Below are positions 33,765-45,956 of a DNA stretch of 64,000 nt, piece after piece; within the stretch, counting starts at the first letter, position 1; every line of letters begins with the position of its first letter. The position numbers and the translations under genes are program-made. The DNA comes from Agrocybe praecox (Eukaryota; Basidiomycota; Agaricomycetes; Agaricales; Agrocybaceae). The notes under the pieces are model-generated. The model saw only the letters and a program-made list of their open reading frames with translations. It was not told the origin of the DNA and did not search any database. The stretch covers positions 2,108,001 to 2,172,000 of the forward strand of contig OZ024849.1 of NCBI GenBank assembly GCA_964017145.1, given 5' to 3'.

Positions 33765-33907
33765 GGGAAGCAGAAGCGGAGGCGGAAATGGATGAAAGAT
33801 AGTGTCATGGTTGAGATATCGCATACATTTGATTTGGGAAGTGGAAGTGGAGGCGGAAATGGGTGAAAGATAGTGTTGTGGTTGAGATATCGCATACATT
33901 TGATTTG
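33765..33907. repeat. Two tandem units of 71 bp
   Basis: Each unit begins GGGAAG..GAAG.GGAGGCGGAAATGG and ends GATATCGCATACATTTGATTT. It lies about 80 bp upstream of the TET/JBP start, so it may be promoter sequence. Confidence 0.8.
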
Positions 33908-34269
33908 GGTGCAGAGTGATGGCTGCTCGAGATTCACAAATCGGCCTACCAGGTTTGCGTACTAGTGAGGGTAAGCACAGGTTTTGGCTTGATATCTTTA
34001 TTCAGGGAGTTATAGAACAGGTATAGCTTGATTACAATATACATACTGAGAAAGTCCTTCATGTCCTCACTCCTGCAAGTCCAACCACCTCCGGTTATGA
34101 ATTCAAATAATTGTGGTATGTCTATCGTCGTTCTATGCACTAAATGTGTTGAAGGCAAGAGTGTTAAGTAGTTTGCACACAGTGTGTTGAGCTTCGAGAT
34201 AGGGCAAGGATCGTGTGTTGCGTAGGTGTTGCAACCAGTGGAAGACGCGGAGATGTGTGACTTGTTGAC

Positions 34270-34309
34270 GTGACAGAAATTGGGTAGGTACCTACCCAAT
34301 CTCTGTCAC
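34270..34309. promoter_or_regulatory. 40-bp palindrome centred on GGTACC (left copy)
   Basis: The two arms GTGACAGAAATTGGGTAGGT pair with one mismatch. Near-identical to the 42-bp perfect palindrome at 45828-45869. It lies between the TET/JBP gene and the mosaic block. Confidence 0.85.
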
Positions 34310-34949
34310 AGCCAATACAACTCCAAAGTAATTCTATTCGATAATGGAAAGACTGCGATTATGAAACAGTTTTAAAAGAAGGAAAAGATAATAGAGAGGT
34401 TAAAGAAAAAAATGAAAGTAGCAAAACATTCAGTCCAATGCAAGTGGGAAAAAAAAAGAGCGAGGTAGTACATACATGTGCTGGCCGTATATGATGCGTG
34501 AATAATTACGATTATTGATAACGAAGCCCATGCCACACCACATTTCTTGGCAAACAGAGCGTGCAAGTAAGAGTGCGAGAAATATATGACATTAATGCGC
34601 TGGTACAAGATATGATGATAGCGATATGACCAATGAACGAACAGCGCAATATAAAACCTGTTCAAACGACGACGACAATGACAAACACAACGACAGTATA
34701 TGGGGATCAGCGGTAGACGACGAATGAAAACGACGAACGAGCGCGGGACTAGGTGTGGGTCATGGACACATCAGTGGCGTCTTCCTAGAAACTAAACAAT
34801 GTTCTAATAGAAAACAAAGTTGGCTGGAAATCGTAGACAAGTAGAAAAAGGAAAACGTACCCAAACCCAAACCCAGACGATACCGATCCATCCACCGCTG
34901 ATAGCACAGATATTTGTGAAGCCCCAATCACTGTAAGCATGCCAATCCT

Positions 34950-36695
34950 CATCAACAGCAGATTATCTGCGCTGTCACCAAGGTACCCGGCAGGAGGCGC
35001 AAACGCCTCATTACCATGTGTATAATCCGCCCCATCGTCCAGAATGGCATCATCGTCCATCTCGCCTGCGCCGCCCTCCCTCGACCCCATGGTGTCTTTC
35101 TCCCGCGCACATAGAGCGTCTTCAACCATCTTCCATGCTGAATACCCTAGCCAAATCATGCGGTGTCCAACAATGAAATCGGTCCCTTCAACCCACCCAT
35201 TCGCACGAGCGCATTGGACGATCCTCTCCTCTTCTGAACCTCTCATCGTGGGCACATCGATCGCAGAACTCGGCTTGATCGAAGTGGGCGATATAATCGA
35301 TGCTCTTCTTCGCGACGATATCTGGTAAAAGAAGACTGTGAATTTGTCCTTTAACTCGTCTCTTGTCGAACGAGTTGGCAGAGAAGGAGTCGTTAGGTTG
35401 GACACATGTGACGGTCCATAGTCTTGTACAATCAAGAGATGCGAAAATCTCCGAGAGGGTAAAGTTGATTTGGGCTGTTACAGGGTATGTCTTGGAAGGA
35501 TCCAATCGTGGGTGTTTGTCTTCCGCCGCAGGAGCAGTGTTGTTGACAGACAAAATTGTGGAAGGCTTGCTCAAAGGCCTTGCGGAAACTTGTGCCTGGA
35601 CGACTATAGACTCGTCTTTACTGTGCTTCTCGGCTGCTAAACTAGGACCAGACAGGAGCTTCGAAACGAAGGAGTCTGAAGAGCCGCGCAAGAGCGTGAC
35701 GAATGCAGAGTCAACCAGACCCGTGTCCTTCTCCACAAAGTTAGACGCATCGTAATAAGCGGCACCTGAATAGTGGTTAATTCCAAACAGCCTCCTATCA
35801 GCGGCACCTCCTGTACTGGGGCTGGCAATGAAAGAGGAATGAACTCCGTATTTTGATGCGAGTTCTTGCAACAGCTCATCGTCGTCCCGCTACTCGCTAC
35901 TCTTGCCGGACTTGAACAAAGAGCAAGCTTTGAAATGCCGTCAGCATTTCGTCGGCAAAGTTCACACAAAACTCGTCGAATGTGTTCTGACCATATGCAG
36001 AGATAAGAGGCTGGTTTCCTGAGAGCGACATGGACGTCGTTCCTGATGGGCCGCGAGTGTGGTAGCCTGGTTGATCGACCAAGACAATTTGGATAGGCGA
36101 CAATGGGTCCGACGCGTTCGGTGCCAGATGGTGGTTACACGTTTCTGTGACGAATGCGAACAGAATTGCATACAAATCCCTAACGAACCCATCTCGCTGC
36201 TTTGCGCTCTGATCTTTGATGAGGAGCACAGTATAGAGTTCCTTGCGCACATAACTCGTCTTGTTCGTCAATATTGAGCCCAACTCCTCAGTGGGTACGC
36301 CCAAGAGCCTCGAAACTTGGTCCAAAACATGCACGTCGGCGACATGCGCTGAAATGTTGTGCGCATCGCCTTCTGCCAATTCAATATTTCTGAGGAAAAG
36401 GATAGCGACAATGAGACTAAAAATAGAGGTCATGTTTTTAAGCTTGAAGCCCAGAGTTCGCATGGCAGCGCACAGGTCGGCCATTGCAATGGAGGCGTCA
36501 CTGAATGGGCCTGAAGGGAGGCGAGCAAGGTCTAGTCAGAGGGATCCTCAAGGTTGAATGCATCCCGTTCCGCAGGAGTCGCACCAGCAAGGAATTGGTA
36601 AAAATCGCGGTAAGATCTTTCTTCATGCGTCAGCTTGTTCAGCCGGGATTTGTCCAGTCAAGAACTTTGGCTGCACTGATACGTCCGTTGTCGGC
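34950..36695 (-). pseudogene. Fragment of a myosin-motor chitin synthase (class V/VII type), broken
   Basis: In order: GRISAAKVL, LDKSRLNKL, YRDFYQFLAGATPAERD, SIAMADLCAAMRTLGF, VSRLLGVPTEELGSILTNKT, FGINHYSGAAYYD, LWTVTCVQPND, IDYIAHFDQAEF, SEEERIVQCARANGWVEGTD and SADNLLLMR. These belong to the second half of the myosin-like motor that precedes the catalytic GT2 domain in these enzymes. The N-terminal half of the motor and the whole catalytic domain are missing. Lesions: frame change after AAKVL (about 36660), TAG at 36532-36534 followed by a small deletion, and a frame change near 35250. The fragment abuts the acetyltransferase piece within one codon run. Confidence 0.75.
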
Positions 36696-37435
36696 CTTGG
36701 TCATCGCAGGCTCATACGTCCACTCCACTCTTCCATACAACCCAAAATACGTCATCTGGAATGCCATCTGGACATACGCATCGGGGCTGAACCCATGGCT
36801 CGTGATGAAATTCTTGCCGTACCCCTTGAACTCCAACGCTTACAGGTCATTCTGGCATATTACATCACTGATCCTAGTCTCTGCGAACTGTACGCCAGCG
36901 CGTAGTTTGGGCGTGAGGTGCCATTCTAGCTTCTTTGGCGTGGTGTCGATCTTCTCGATTGGTGATGGGGGTTCTGAAGAGGTAAAGAGGGATTAGTTGA
37001 TGTAAATAATGACAACAAGTAGCGATTGTGACTGACTCTGTTGACCCCTTGGAGCCTTGTATGCCTTTGCGTGAGAACAAGCGGTGCGTGGAAAAGGGTA
37101 GGTGCAGAAGGATTGATTGAACGAGCGAGTAACATGAGACCCTCCGCAAAGATGTCCGCTGCGAATCTGATATCACGCATGAATATTATCATTCATAATA
37201 AGAGAGACGACAAGTTGACGAACCTCGGGACAGTGTACCCATCCACACCGGTATGTTCGAAACTGACCCCAGCTGCTCCGTCCGTGCAGACAATGGTTTG
37301 AAGCTAGAAGAACATTCAAGTTAACAAATAGATTTCAACGCCCGTAATAACAACACCAAACTCGCTCACCTTGTCGTACCATCTATTTGTGCATGTCCCG
37401 ACCTGCTCTCCATCCTTTAGACCATATGTCCCACA
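36696..37435 (-). pseudogene. Fragment of carnitine O-acetyltransferase, truncated
   Basis: Exons read YGLKDGEQVGTCTNRWYDK, then IVCTDGAAGVSFEHTGVDG (containing the family's catalytic His), RFAADIFAEGLMLLARSINPS, RLQGVNR, and EFKGYGKNFITSHGFSPDAY with QMAFQMTYF. Spacing and splice sites still look host-like, but both the N-terminal third and everything after TYEPAMTK are absent, where chitin-synthase sequence begins. The parental enzymes move acetyl groups between CoA and carnitine in mitochondria or peroxisomes. This piece cannot make an enzyme. Confidence 0.72.
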
Positions 37436-37449
37436 AAGGAAATTGCTAC

Positions 37450-38520
37450 ATAGATCCACCAGGCTCTCTGGTCGATCCACGCTTGAACACATCGACACCC
37501 CTAGCGGGGTCCCAGACACAAGTACCCTTCCTAATAGGCAAAGGAACAGCTTGCCCATCAACAGGTAACACTGGACCTATAGAAGACAAAGGAGAACCAA
37601 GGGACGAATCGTTCGACACCCAACGTGTTATAGAAGCAGGTGAGAATCGAGCTGATTGCTTGGTAACAGACTCAGGAACATGCGGTGCTATCACTGGAGA
37701 TGCAGATAAAGGTGCAGGTGAAGACGTGGGCTGCTCTGCAGGGATCAATCCTGTCGTGGGTGAATTAGAAGTGCGAACAGTAGGTTTGACCTTGCTGGTA
37801 CTGATAGTGGATGGTGCGATTTTGGGAGAAGGCTGTGGGAGGAGGCTCTACAGCAGGATTCCATGACATCATCGGAGTAGAAGCAGGATGCATTCGAGGT
37901 TCCTCAGCATGCTGTTTCTGGAGACCATGAACAGGAGATTCGCGAGGGTGAAGGTGATTTCCAGGAGCAGTAGGTTCGTGATGGTGATGGTGATGATGGT
38001 GTGGGTAATGTATGCTATCGAGGTCCATCGTTTTGCAAAGCAGCATGACGAGAAATAGGGGTAGAGAATCCAAAGGATTCGGATGGTAAACGATCTGAAT
38101 CGTCTGTGGGTTGACTATATGCATTCTGATCCCGCTGTTGCTGACTGACTTGCGAGACATTGGTGGGAATTTGCTCCGCTTTTCTTGGACGCATAAGATC
38201 AACGCGACCCTGGAGTGGTAAACTTTTATATGCGCCCTCGCCTGGTCTACTATTCTCATAAGAAGCATTCAGGCCTCGAATGGCCAGATGCTTGAGTTTG
38301 TCGGGTCTAGAGGCGGAGCAGAAGGCAAGGGGTCCATAGAAGATTCCCAAGCAGGAGTATAGTGCTTGACTTCGAACGGCGCTTGAGGAATATAGACATT
38401 GTAATGACGATCGTACACGTCCAACCATCGATCCACGAGAGAGTCATAGTCATAAGCAGTTTGTATGGATTTGGAAGGATGATGAGAGGTGGGTGTACGA
38501 TATCCAATGGATTTCTAAGG
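37450..38520 (-). pseudogene. Unrecognised Ser/Pro-rich gene fragment
   Basis: Several overlapping frames on minus each carry protein-like stretches, such as IQTAYDYDSLVDRWLDVYDR followed by YNVYIPQAPFEVKHYTPAWE (about 38470-38350), a GLNASYENSRPGEG segment (about 38270) and an HHHHHHHHE run (about 37990). The frames do not join cleanly. Likely a third host fragment; family unknown. Confidence 0.4.
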
Positions 38521-38851
38521 TTTATTGGGGGCCATGAAATGGATTGCCTTTATTTGAGAACCATAAATGATAACGAGTGTAACGGAGGGACTATTTACAT
38601 CTATTTGGCAACGCCTTCGGTCCTGCCAGTCTTACACCCATCGATTAGATGGTTAGAGTCCTTAGTTCTTTGTTTACCTAGCTACGCTACCCATATAGAC
38701 GTGGTCAGGCTTAGCCTTGCGTGAACGTAAGAACTACCCACCGTAAAGCCCAGCTTTACACTTTTTTAAGCCCACCCGCTATACAAAATAGCAAAACTAT
38801 AGCTCTTACAAGCTCTTCCTATTCTTATCGATACCGAATTACCAAACCACG

Positions 38852-40657
38852 ATGGATCGACCTCGACCAAGCGACAACTCAGGACACACTGCGATGACCC
38901 CCGACCCAGGCCCCTAAGGATCAGGGCTATCACCCAGGGGACTACTACCTGCGGCCATGCGCGCACCGTCGGTCACTGGGATGGGTGAGGGCATTGACCG
39001 GGACTTGATGAGTCACGGCACTGAGAGGAGCGAGCGACAGGGGATGGAACAGTCACCAACTTACGTCGTGGAAGGTACAGCGCCGCTCAGAGCGAAAGGA
39101 GAGGCAGAAAGTCCGGGTGGTGAGTACTTCATGTCAATGGTTGACGAAGGAGCTATCGAGTATGAAGCAACGGATCCAAGGCGATGTTGACATCCGACTA
39201 GTGCATTTGTGGACGATGTACGGCGTGGAAAGGGAGTATCGTAGGAGAATGATCAAAGAAAACGCGGAGCAGTGTGTACTCCGCGCCTTGGAATACGGGA
39301 ACCAATACTTAAGTACCCAATCTGAAGAATATATGGAATTAATAATTGCAACTGCGATGGCAGCTGCTAGAATATATAAAGAAAAGAGAATGAACAAGCC
39401 TGATAGTAGGCTTGACACACCCATGTCCCAAGTATTTGCCAATAGTTTGCAGATGGCAGGAGAACATTCGACACCTGCACGATCCCTGTCTAATAGGGCT
39501 CGACGTGTTGAGTTCAATACCTCACAGAATATAGAAAGGGCCATGGCTTCGTTGGAATTGCTGCGCCAAGAAAGCGAGACCGACGAGCAGTATGCCCGTC
39601 GTCAAGCGGCTGTATACAGTACAACGGATGCGCCCCGAAAGGCATGATATACAATTATCATCACACAATAATGATAATATAGTCGTAAAAGAACAATCCA
39701 CGACAGATTCAATGTCAGCGAGACTGGGAAATCACCCGAACGTAACGTTGCGGGCGAGTAAATTTAACGATCGCGTTGCATATCAACGGATGAGAGAAGA
39801 TGACTTACGAAATCATGGAACCTCGACTATCGAGGACCAAGGAATTGTGTTCGATGGGCATATACCAAGGGAAGCAGAGTCACAGATGCCCACCGGAGCA
39901 ATGTTGTTTGCTCCACCTATGATAACGCAGGCAACAGTTGCAGATATCCCTATCAAAGATGACCCAATCGTATCGCAAATATCGAATATGGCACGAGTAA
40001 ATGCGAACCACAAACAGAAATCGGTGAATAACATAGCTCATGCACAGCGTCTGCGCACACCCACCACGTATGTGACACACGCCGGTGCGAGAGCGGAGTC
40101 GCGGATACTCCATGCCACGGACAATACCCGTGAGTAGACACGGAGAGGCATTACCTGGAATACCAGAAGCATCAAGTAATCACCAGAAAGAAATGAAAGA
40201 GAGACTCGGCAAACTCATACATGAGAACCTGAGCGTGCGGATGGAATACCCATGCGGATTCAAGTTCAATCAGAAAATTGAGGCCAACAATAATGAGAAG
40301 TAAGGCGGATCGTCGAAGTTCGCTGACCTAGAAAAATGGCTGTCGGACCTATGTTATAAATTATGCAGTACGACAGCTGGGAGGACCCGAGCTAAACAGA
40401 ATGAGAAAAATATTACTATTGGAACATTTAGACGGCGAAGCAAAAAGTGGTTTACACGACACGTAATGAGCACTGAACGGTCCAGGAATGATTGGACCTT
40501 TGAATCAGTGATACTCGAGTTGTACAGCAGATTCGTACACCCTTCGAGTATGCAAGATGCTTGCGAAGGATTCCGTAAAGCAAAATATTCCACAGCTACT
40601 GGAGTACAGGGATTCTACGATACTATACTGGATTATCGACCGAATGTTCAGGACTGA
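38852..40657 (+). pseudogene. Relic of a Ty3/Gypsy-type gag gene
   Basis: From an ATG at 38852 (MDRPRPSDNSG) several frames must be joined: YFMSMVDEGAIEYEATDP, then EYMELIIATAMAAARIYKEK with SRLDTPMSQ and ARRVEFNTSQNIERAMA, then LRASKFNDRVAYQRM, then FADLEKWLSDL, LLLEHLDGEAKKWFTRHVM and YSRFVHPSSMQDACEGF. This is a gag family of agaricomycete Gypsy elements, different from the gag at 5.7 and 22.7 kb. At least three frame changes and a stop after DYRPNVQD show it is dead; no protease or polymerase follows. Sequence just upstream (38600-38850) may be the end of its LTR and leader. Confidence 0.65.
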
Positions 40658-41069
40658 GCGTCGTTCCGTCTTTGGCTCACAAGGACGTCAGAGTTGAAGA
40701 TATCTGGCCAACCCACATCAGGGAGGCAGAAAATTCATGGGTAGAGAAAAAAGATGTGAATGGGGAGAACATCCGCGTCGAGAAAGGTTATTTTTGAAAA
40801 CTGGACGAGACGGAAGACGTGCAACTTTGTAAGGTCAGTGGTAAGGTCAGGACGACCTAGAACAGGGTGAGATTGAGGACATGGATGTAGAGAAAAAGGC
40901 GATACACACCGAGAAGCTTGAGACCTGCAGGGTTTTCCTGCTCGAGAATCTCCACGCCAACGATGAGCCATTCGTTCTCTGACATCGGGGGAGGTGAGAC
41001 ACTCCTGGGATAGGACCCACTAACTGAGCCTGTCCGGGGTTTATTGGCAAGAGGAACATTGACGGCGGG

Positions 41070-44000
41070 TCAAGGAGTGGTGGAAGGAGGAATGGAACTT
41101 GCTTTCGTCGAGTAAGACCAAGCGGAACTCGCAGAGCTACGAGAACCAGATGTGGCTGTAAAGTGGACGTTGCTCGCGTCAGAGGTAGATGAGCCAGTAT
41201 ATCCAGAGGTAAAGTATTTCGGTACGCTGGGCGATGAGCTAGGAAGAAAGGAAGAAGGCGAGGAAGATCTCAAGCTGTCGGTGCGTCTACGTTCTTCACG
41301 CTGCCTCTGGATTTCCTCTTCGCGTTTAGCGTATTCGATTTGCTGTAAGATATGATATTGTTGGTCAATAAAGCCAGGAGAAAGTCCCTGCCCATGCAAC
41401 ATATCGAATTCCTCGTCTCTGTGGCGCTTCTCAGCCTCTTGTTGCTGACGTTTCATCTCGGTCTCGAGACGAATGCGCTCAGCTCGATCGGAGACTTCAG
41501 CGCGTTTGGCAGACTCTTTGGTGGCTTCCTCCGCCTGGCGTTGGGCTTCAGCTTTCCGTTTGACCTCATCCTCTTCCTTTAGCTTTGTTTCACGTTCCTT
41601 TCGTTTCATCTCATCTTCCTTGCGCTTTGCTTCAGCCTCTCGTTTCTTGATATCTTCGCTACAGCGATACAAATCTTCCTCGCGTGCCTTTCGTTGCGCC
41701 TCTGCCTCTTTCTCCTGAGCGGCCTACTCCTTCAAATTAACCTCCTGCTCCTTGAGCTTCGCTTCCTCCTCCTTCTGTTTCGCTTCCGCCTCTCGCCGCT
41801 TGAGCTCTTCCTCACGACGAGCCAAAGCCTGCTCCCGCTCCTGAATTTCCTGTTCTTTCTTTCTAGTCTCCTCCTCCAATCGTCTGAGATTTTCTTGTTT
41901 CTCTCTCGCCTCCTCTGCAATCTTAGCGGCCTCCTCTTGCATCTTCTTGGTTTTCTCTGCTACTTCCTTCAACTTGGCCTCCTTCGCCCTTGTCTGCTCC
42001 TCTTTCTTGTTGACCTCCGTCTCCTTGCGCTTGGCTTGCTCTGCTTTCCTAACAGCATCCTTCTCCAACTTCTTCGCTTCGTTTGTCTTCTTCTTGAGAT
42101 CATCCTCCCTCTGCTTGATCTCAAATTCTTTCTTCTTAGCCTCTTCTGCCCTCCTCATTGCCTCCACCTCCTTCAGCCTGATTTCCTCCTCCCTCCTCTT
42201 CCTCTCCTCCTCTCTCTTCTCCTGCTCCAGGCGCTCCTCTTCCTTCCGTGCTTCCTCTTCCTCACGCAAACGCTCTTCTTCCTGCTCCTGCTCCTCCTCT
42301 TCCTCCAGACGAGCAGCTTCCTCAGCAGCCAACCTCTCAGCCTCTTCCTCTGCTGCCGCCAACCGCTTAGCTTCCTCCTCAGCTAACCTAGCCGCCTCCC
42401 TTAGCTCAACGGCCTCCTCTCTCACACGCGTCTCTTCCTTCAGCCTAGCTGCTTCCTCCTCCCTCCCCTGCTTCAACCGCACCTCCTCCAACTTCTTCGC
42501 CTTTAACTGATCGCTCTTCACCTTCGACTCCTTCTCCGCCTGCCTTTGAGCCTGTCGCTGCGCAGCAAGCTGCTCTATCTTTCTCTCCTCCTGCCTCGCA
42601 CGTTCCAGCTCCTTCTGCTTGATGCTGATGAGCCTCTTAGCGTCAAGGAGCGTGCTATCGCGTATCTTCGCCTCCTCCGTTTCGCGCTGGAGGTGGTGAC
42701 GAAGGTCGTTGTTTGTAGGTGGGCGACTGGCATTGATTCCGGATAGACTGACTGTCGTCCTTGATATGAGCTTTCGTCTTGGTGCTTGGACATTGTTCGT
42801 AGATTTCGGAGGAAACTGCCTTGTTCGTATGCTCAGCTTCTCTACCTCTAACACCAACTCTTCTTCTTCTTCGGCCTCCTCGCTCTCTTCCTCGCTCCCA
42901 CTAGTACTACTGGCACCACTGCTCGCGCTAAGAATAAGTTCCCTTCGATCAGAGTCTGCGTCTGCGTCCGTTAACCCAGCGCGGTCCGGTCCTTCTTCGT
43001 CCTCTTCTTCGTCATCACCTTCCTCTTCCTCCTGCTCTTCCTCCTGCTCTTCCTCCTCTTCCTCCACTGTTTCCTTCTCCTCTTCGCCATCATCATTGCT
43101 ATCACTATTTGTATACTGATCATCCTCCCCGCTCTGCCTCTTTGCCAACCTCTTTGCTAGCCTCGCATCAACAGGCGCCATCGTCATCTGCCTTTCCGGA
43201 TACAGAGGAGCAGGAGGAGCAGGAGCAGGAGTCGATTCATACGGCGAGGGCGAATGCGCTCTCGACGGCGCGTACACAGAAGGGTACACACCATCGCGAT
43301 ATCCAGGTTGCGTCGGTGGGAGCTGTTGGCCCGATCTCCGCCGCGGTCGAGGGCTGCTGCTATACATGTCGTTTGAGGGCGTCGAGGGAGGAGGCGAGCG
43401 GGCAAAGCTCAATGTGGTTCGAGAACCACCTTCCGTTGCCCAATTGCTCCATGCAGGGCGTGGGCCTGTGCTACTCTCGGTGAGAGAAGGAGGAGGAGGT
43501 CGAGGTATTGGTATACTTCCGGGGGTATGCGGGGGTCTTGACGAGTGGTTGTCTGGATAGAAGTAGAAAGGTCAGTACGTGTACCGATTGAAAAGGGAAC
43601 GAAGATGGGATGAAATGAAATAAATGGGAGAACGGAAAGATGATACGGAAGCTGGGGAGAAAGGCAACAAAACAAAAAAGAGGAGAAAAGAAAGATGGAT
43701 GCACAAACCGGTAAGGGCATATCGATAGAATAGCGTATTATACTTTCTAGTTCTACGATATGAGGATAACGAGGAGCGATGTGAAACTATATAACTGCAA
43801 AAGAGAAAGGCGAATAAAAGAAGTAGAAAGAGAAGCTGAAAAAAGGCAGAGAGGAAGAAAAGAGACAAACCAATATTATCACTGGTCATTCTCCTGTTGT
43901 CGCTACTCGTTTCCTCCGATTCACGACGCGAATAAGATGGCTGACGCACTGGGCCTAAAGGCCGTGGCGACACGCTGCCATCTGGATTCCTGAAATGGTC

Positions 44001-45500
44001 GTAATCGTTGTTGTTTTGCAGTGGCGCAGGTCGGTGATAAGAAAAGGGGTGTTCACGCTCGCGTGATTGGGGAGGAGGTTGGTCCTCCCATTCGCTGTCG
44101 CAATCATCGTATAGTTCATGCATAGGCGGGTATTCCATAGATCCCCCATGGCGTCCTGCACTTGACGGCGGCGTAGGATAGCTTGGAGGAGGGCGAGCCG
44201 AATAAGGTCCACCAGAATCTGGGGCCGGGATAAGCATGTTCGCGGTCGCGTGGAGTTGATCTAGATGACAGAGTGTGATATGGTTCAGTGTAAGATGCAG
44301 ATTTATTTGGTCGGTCTATGCCAGAGTAATATCTGTCTGAATCGCCCGGGGGGAAAGAGCCGTTACTACCTGAAGGAGACAGAACACAACTTGGAGGATT
44401 ATACTGTTGGTTGAGACTTGATGGTTTCACAGGAGAGGAAGACGTTACATAATGCATCGTCGCAGATGAAGATGGACCAGGATGGTTTGAGAACGTCGAA
44501 GAAGAGGCTGCGGAAACTGAAGGAGGTCGCAGATACGTGAGGCGGTTCGTCTTGGCGTGATGTTGCATTGTCAGGTATACTCGCTTCACTATCTCGCCGA
44601 CGCTGAGGCCGTTTCTCTTGTTTCACTGAAAGTCTACGTTTAGTGCTTGCCCCACCGTTGTTGTCGAGATTCTTCTGTTGAAGCGTGTCTTTCTCTGATG
44701 CTTCATCCTCCATGACACCGTCTACCTTTTCTGGTATCGTCTCAGTAATTGAAGGTCGGATGCTTGCACCGGAGCCAGTCGACCGTATACTCGCAGTACT
44801 ACCCCGACGGCCAAGATTGACGGATTTAGCAGACGAAGAACTTGGTGGGGGCGCAGGTGGAGGTGTAGAAGGACTGATGGTATCTTCAGTGAGATTAACC
44901 GATGGCTTCCACATTTCGGGAGCAGGCGAAGCGCGCGTACTCCTGTCAGACCTCACAGATCGTATTGAACCTGATGACCGACCAAAGGAACTTTCAATCC
45001 GGTCATTTGGAGAAGGTGGAGGCTTATCAGAAGAGTGAGAGTACATTCTCTGACGGGAAGAGGATGGCGATGTTGACGGCGGCGGTATTGGTGCTGCGGG
45101 TGGCATTGCCTGCATATCTTCCGGTTCCACGACAAGAGCTGCTGAGATAGTAGGATATGACGATCGGTCTCGCACATGCCAACGACTGATACTACCGCTA
45201 CTAGACGCTGTGCGCCGCCTTTCCTCGGGGTCATGCGACGTTGATGATTCAGCATTTCGATGTGCGTCAGAGGCTCTACAAATAGGTCGCGCCGCAGAAG
45301 TGGTTTCTTTACATTCCTCCGTGGTAAACTTCTGCATGCGCAATGATGACAAAGTCGTTGTTAAAGGCAGAGTCCGGTTTGGGACAGATATTGTCCAGGT
45401 GTCCGAGTTGAATTCGTAAGCCGGCATCCTTGAGGGAAGTTCTTCTAAAAAATCTGTTCTCCCATACCTTCGAAACCAGTATGTTGGGCACCTCCACGAG
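41070..45500 (-). pseudogene. Large coiled-coil protein gene, broken (nonsense and two frame changes)
   Basis: Pieces in order on minus: a short region with TYWFRRYGRTDFLEELPSR (about 45490-45430), a Ser/Pro-rich part (45427-44540), more Ser/Pro-rich sequence in a second frame (44560-44220), a third frame (44237-43860), an intron, then an acidic tract and a Glu/Lys/Arg coiled coil of several hundred residues (43560-41070). The frame shifts near 44540 and 44225, and TAG at 41726-41724 interrupts the coiled coil, after which the same frame continues to 41070. The 5' end is missing. The parent gene is not recognised; the shape suggests a cytoskeletal or scaffold protein of about 1400 residues. 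Confidence 0.6.
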
Positions 45501-45827
45501 TGATGCCCTTGATGCTGTCCTATGAGTGCCCAGCTGTGGCTGCTTGGGGTTTGGATGTGAGATTGTGATTATGAAGGCGTAGGTGTAGGTGGCTTTGAAG
45601 CAGTTGGTGTTGAAGGCCACACATCCACCGCACAGCTGACAGAGCAGGAGACGAAGAGATGATGCTCAAAGTATTGAAATTTGATAGCAGGACATGGCGT
45701 GGATGTAGCAATCAAGCTATGTATAGGAGTCAGAAAGACAATAAGCCCTGATGGTGGTGGATCAAAAGAAGTGTGTCTAGTAAAGACAAGTTATAGATAA
45801 GATAGAGCAGGATAGCACGATGGTAAG

Positions 45828-45869
45828 TGTGACAAAATTTGGGTAGGTACCTACCCAAATTTTGTCACA
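45828..45869. promoter_or_regulatory. 42-bp perfect palindrome centred on GGTACC (right copy)
   Basis: Arms TGTGACAAAATTTGGGTAGGT pair without a mismatch and without a loop. It lies 87 bp upstream of the start of the next plus-strand gene. The core GGGTAGGTACCTACCC is shared with 34282-34297. Confidence 0.92.
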
Positions 45870-45956
45870 ATGTATAGTCGTCAGTAAAAGTTCACAAAGC
45901 AGCCCACATCAAAGTTGCTGCAACCAAAAACTTCACACCTTTCTCTGTATTAAATC

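Larger units (their letters stand above)
34310..45827. other. Block of broken host-gene and retroelement fragments between two palindromes
   Basis: Every recognisable gene here carries frameshifts, stops or missing ends, unlike the intact genes on both sides. The stretch 34310-34950 has no supported gene. Pieces: chitin-synthase motor fragment, carnitine-acetyltransferase fragment, unknown Ser/Pro-rich fragment, Gypsy gag relic, coiled-coil pseudogene. All but the gag relic are on minus. Confidence 0.65.

Noticed and set aside
34282..34297. Telomere-like GGGTAG repeats
   Set aside because: Only single palindromic units occur, not tandem arrays.
36505..36996. 163-residue plus frame
   Set aside because: Antisense to the broken acetyltransferase and chitin-synthase fragments.
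41694..42510. Long Leu- and Ser-rich plus-strand open frames
   Set aside because: They are antisense shadows of the Glu/Lys/Arg coiled-coil sequence on minus.
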